64,000 nt of DNA from Arion vulgaris. Taxonomy: Eukaryota; Mollusca; Gastropoda; Stylommatophora; Arionidae. Of this stretch, positions 60,750 to 64,000 are shown one piece after another. Location of the stretch: assembly GCA_020796225.1 (NCBI GenBank), contig CM036774.1, forward strand, positions 24,732,192 through 24,796,191, given 5' to 3'. A program made the position numbers and the translations under genes. The notes under the pieces are model-generated. The model saw nothing but the letters and a program-made list of their open reading frames with translations, searched no databases and was not told the DNA's origin. The stretch's first letter is position 1. Every line of letters starts with the position of its first letter.

Positions 60750-61888
60750 GTTGTGACTAGTTTTCTTCTATCGTTTGATGTCAACATCCAGATTTGTGTC
60801 GTGACTAGTTTTCTTCTATCGTTTGATGTCAACATCCAGATTTGTGTCGTGACTAGTTTTCTTCTATCGTTTGATATCAACATCCAGATTTGTGTCGTGA
60901 CTAGTTTTCTTCTGTCGTTTGATGTCAACATCCAGATTTGTGTCGTGACTAGTTTTCTTCTGTCGTTTGATGTCAACATCCAGATTTGTGTCGTGACTAG
61001 TTTTCTTCTATCGTTTGATATCAACATCCAGATTTGTGTCGTGACTAGTTTTCTTCTATCGTTTGATATCAACATCCAGATTTGTGTCGTGACTAGTTTT
61101 CTTCTATCGTTTGATATCAACATCCAGATTTGTGTCGTGACTAGTTTTCTTCTGTCGTTTGATGTCAACATCCAGATTTGTGTCGTGACTAGTTTTCTTC
61201 TGTCGTTTGATGTCAACATCCAGATTTGTGTCGTGACTAGTTTTCTTCTATCGTTTGATATCAACATCCAGATTTGTGTTGTGACTAGTTTTCTTCTATC
61301 GTTTGATGTCAACATCCAGATTTGTGTCGTGACTAGTTTTCTTCTATCGTTTGATGTCAACATCCCGATTTGTGTCGTGACTAGTTTTCTCATCGTTTGA
61401 TATCAACATCCAGATTTGTGTCGTGACTAGTTTTCTTCTATCGTTTGATATCAACATCCAGATTTGTGTCGTGACTAGTTTTCTTCTATCGTTTGATATC
61501 AACATCCAGATTTGTGTCGTGACTAGTTTTCTTCTGTCGTTTGATGTCAACATCCAGATTTGTGTCGTGACTAGTTTTCTTCGTCGTTTGATGTCAACAT
61601 CAGATTTGTGTCGTGACTAGTTTCTTCTGTCGTTTGATATCAACATCAGATTTGTGTCGGACTAGTTTTCTATCGTTTGATATCAACATCCAGATTTGTG
61701 TCGTGACTAGTTTTCTTCTGTCGTTTGATGTCAACATCCAGATTTGTGTCGTGACTAGTTTTCTTCTATCGTTTGATATCAACATCCAGATTTGTGTCGT
61801 GACTAGTTTTCTTCTATCGTTTGATATCAACATCCAGATTTGTGTCGACTAGTTTTCTCTATCGTTTGATGTCAACATCCAGATTTGC
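60750..61888 (-). repeat. 48 bp in-frame array of LINE-O codons, about 24 copies
   Basis: The unit contains TGTCGTGACTAGTTTTCTTC, TATCGTTTGATGTCAACATC and CAGATTTG. On minus each unit reads RKLVTTQIWMLTSNDR (16 residues), the WTLTTNDRRKLVTAEM stretch of LINE-O fused to itself. GATGTC/GATATC and TCTATC/TCTGTC variants recur in blocks. The first 14 units are clean. From 61380 to 61680 one- and two-base losses break the frame. Confidence 0.95.
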
Positions 61889-62065
61889 CACTGATAGCAT
61901 AAAATCGGGAGAAAAATTGTGTTACGCAATATCGTGTTGTGACAATTAAATTATTGTATCTAATTTAACATTACATTGAGTTAGAGAGAGAGAGAGAGAG
62001 TATGGTTTCTGGAAAGAGAGGCAGGGGTGACCATGACGACGTGGCAATTTGTCATTAAGAAACCA

Positions 62066-62259
62066 CCTGCCCAACGTGTTCGTAGCACGTTGGATGACGG
62101 GTGCAAGCCCTCCGTGAGTGCAGTTCAATTCCGCGGGTTGGCAGAAAAACCACAGGCTCTCCAGATTTACGGTGTTCGTGGCACCGAAACGCAGGGCTAA
62201 GATGTCCATGGCACCGAGCCCAAGAGCTGAAAGCTCAATTGCTTCTGGATCGGAGGAAA
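62066..62259 (+). mobile_element. SINE-D, 9 bp TSD
   Basis: GCCCAACGTGTTCGTAGCAC, TGCAGTTCAATTCCGCGGGT (B box AGTTCAATTCC), GGCACCGAAACGCAGGGCTA module and CAATTGCTTCTGGATCGG. AAGAAACCA flanks it (62057-62065, 62260-62268). Confidence 0.93.
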
Positions 62260-62332
62260 AAGAAACCATTGAGCACAACGATGTGAGGAGAAAGAACTGG
62301 TTCAAGATTGGGAAATCTTTCAGACGGGACAC

Positions 62333-62680
62333 CGCCCGAGTGGTTACCGGGGCCCAAATTGGTGTGTAAAGAATAGAGCCACTGTTACCTGCCCCGCATG
62401 TCGTAAGAGGCGATTAAGGAGGTTGGACATGGGGCTAGCTATCCCGCACCGTAAACAAATACTAGATGGCTACAGAACGGAGAGCGAACTGAGTAAACGC
62501 TGACTGAAACCAGACACATCGCCGAAGGATAAGCACCAGAGCTGCAAATGGTGCTGAAGATGTGACGTAAAACACACCAATGCTAGGGCTGCATGAATCA
62601 GATTTCCACATAAATAGAATTTATGGGGAAGTCTGGTACATCGGTCTGGGCGGTGATCGTGAGAGAGAGAGAGAGAGGAC
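62333..62680 (+). mobile_element. SINE-C
   Basis: Shared head CCGCCCGAGTGGTTACCGGG to CATGTCGTAAGAGGCGATTA with AGGAGGTTGG, then the SINE-C tail GAGCGAACTGAGTAAACGCT, ACACATCGCCGAAGGATAAG and GTGATCGTGAGAGAGAGAGA. Confidence 0.9.
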
Positions 62681-62699
62681 GCAATGATAGCAAAGTTGT

Positions 62700-63199
62700 G
62701 CACATGGTATATATATATATATATTATATATTTTATATTCCTTCTTTGTCATACAGACAGTCAATTAACACAATGGAAGATATCTGAGCTAAAGCAAGAA
62801 TGACGTGTCCTTTGCATTTAGACTTAGCCTGGACAGATGATATGGGGAACGTGCCTTGTCCATCTTACACACACCTCATCTCTACCCTACTTGCACACAT
62901 CTTGCACACACCTCATCTCTACCCTACTTTGTCCATACTTTAATCTAGCAGATTTGCAGGTTAATCTACAAGCCATCCGTACACACGAACTCCTAACAGC
63001 TTCTACTGTTCATTTTATAAATATGACATAAGAGACGCCACTGCTCACGACCGTACACCATGACTCTTGACTTCTTATAAAGTAGCAGTGACATGTGAGT
63101 CAACAATAACTATCGCAGCAGAAAACAAAGGCTATACAGAAAGTACCTCGCATTAAACAACTCAACTGTTGAGGTAGAAATTCCATGAACCCAATTCCC
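62700..63199. other. Unassigned, (TA)n at 62709-62735
   Basis: A TA microsatellite, then a 40 bp direct repeat around TTGCACACACCTCATCTCTA (62870-62925). No gene recognised. Confidence 0.5.
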
Positions 63200-64000
63200 A
63201 ACCGGTAAAGCAAGGTATTATCTCCATTGTTTCTGGCATAACGGGATGCGAAATGCTGCAGGCGAAACTGGCATCGATTGGGTAGAAAATAGTCAACTAG
63301 AAGATTTGGATTTTGCGATGATATTGCCTTGTTAAGTAGAAACAACCAAGATATGCAAAGAAAAACAGACAACTTATCATCTATAGCATCAAAAGTTGGA
63401 CTGCAGATAAGCTATGAAAAAACAAATATAATGAAGATACCTATGGCAAATAATGCAGATATCACACTGGAATCTAAAATGATAAAAATAACAGAGCAGT
63501 TCACTTATTTAGGTAGCAATTTTGATTGCACAATAAATGTTAAAAAAGAAATTATGATACGAATTGGCAAAGCAACATCAGCTTTTAAAAGTCTAAATAA
63601 AATATGGAACTGCAAGTTATATAGTATTAAACTAAATTACGAATTTTCAATTCAAATATTGTATCAATCCTAACATATGCTAGCGAGAGTTGGAAAATGA
63701 CTAAAGATATAGAAAGCAAGTTGAATGCATTTGAAAATAGATGTCTGCGAAAAATAATGAGTTGAAATGAAAAGAATTCAGGAGAAGTGATGAAATCAGA
63801 GACTGTCTGGTCAACCACTAGTGACAACTGTTATAAGAAAGAGAAGATGGAGATATATTGGGCACACCTTGAGGAGAAATGATCAACAAATATCAAAGCA
63901 GGCATTGAAGTGGGATGCAAAGGGTTCAAGAAAAGAGGTCGACCTAAGGAGACCCTGAAACGAACTTTGCTGAGAGAGGCAGGAAATATCGGTCTCAGTT
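63200..64000 (+). mobile_element. LINE-N with RT catalytic box, runs off the window
   Basis: A damaged GVKQGCILSP region (about 63205-63240), then QLEDLDF...DDIALLSRNNQ (one base lost in FADD), MQRKTDNLSSIASKVGLQIS, YLGSNFDCTINVKKEIMIRI, KSLNKIWNCKLYSIK and, in other frames, WKMTKDIESKLNAFENRCLR, SGQPLVTTVIRKRRWRYIGH and SKQALKWDAKGSRK. It lines up with 58436 and 10141 along its length and fills the gap missing from 58436. Confidence 0.93.

Larger units (their letters stand above)
60150..61945 (-). mobile_element. LINE-O containing SINE-H and a 48 bp array
   Basis: The tail region (60150-60249) resumes at 60506 after SINE-H and runs with TCTGCTTATGTAACCGAACC into the NEDIRK-coding segment (60690-60750). 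The array (60750-61888) and the upstream continuation AGCATAAAATCGGGAGAAAA with TGTGTTACGC follow. The ends on both sides of the array match LINE-O at 46985, which proves the array grew inside this element. Confidence 0.92.

Noticed and set aside
60660..61400. 246-residue plus and 232-residue minus proteins with a 16-residue repeat
   Set aside because: In-frame amplification of a LINE-O coding segment, flanked by dead LINE-O sequence.

Overview
This window is eukaryotic, almost certainly animal, nuclear DNA. It is made up nearly entirely of interspersed and tandem repeats: tRNA-derived SINEs with Pol III A and B boxes, 5'-truncated non-LTR retrotransposons (LINEs) broken by stops and frameshifts, short non-autonomous DNA transposons, and more than a dozen minisatellites. 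I find no convincing intact host gene, no bacterial operon and no structural RNA gene. The repertoire (RNase H LINEs, a LINE ending in a C2H2 finger, hAT-, piggyBac- and mariner-type MITEs, many tRNA-SINEs) suggests an invertebrate. A mollusc is plausible, but the species is not decidable from the sequence alone. Family letters (SINE-A, LINE-N and so on) are my own labels, based on copies that recur inside this window.

Layout. 0.4-5.3 kb holds four tandem arrays (76, 52, 43 and 31 bp units) and a SINE-E. 5.3-13 kb is a LINE/SINE mosaic with a piggyBac-like MITE sitting in a LINE reading frame. 13-18 kb has 33 bp and 17 bp arrays, a SINE with a LINE-derived tail, and a hAT-like MITE with a perfect 8 bp target duplication. 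18-32 kb is a dense graveyard of mostly minus-strand LINE fragments with several nested insertions dated by target site duplications. 31.2-31.7 kb is a long-TIR element. 33.3-35.4 kb is an 88 bp satellite made from the tail of SINE-F. 36-42 kb has more LINE/SINE pieces and a 23 bp array grown inside the tRNA-like head of another SINE-F. 42.9-46.7 kb is comparatively repeat-poor. 47-56 kb returns to mosaics, with a 31 bp array at 52.2-53.3 kb. 57.1 kb carries a small Mutator-like transposase relic. 58-62 kb contains a LINE with a 48 bp in-frame expansion of its own coding sequence. The window ends inside a LINE-N copy.

How the parts relate. The SINEs carry no protein and would depend on LINE machinery. 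One SINE (15.1-15.9 kb) shares its 3' tail with a LINE at 39.2 kb, which is the expected signature of such parasitism. Four SINE families (A, B, C, Q) share one 5' head but differ downstream. The most unusual theme is repeated conversion of transposon-internal segments into tandem arrays: at least nine cases in seven families. This window looks like a nursery where dispersed elements seed satellites. Some arrays carry dense single-base deletions, which may be real decay or unpolished long-read sequence.
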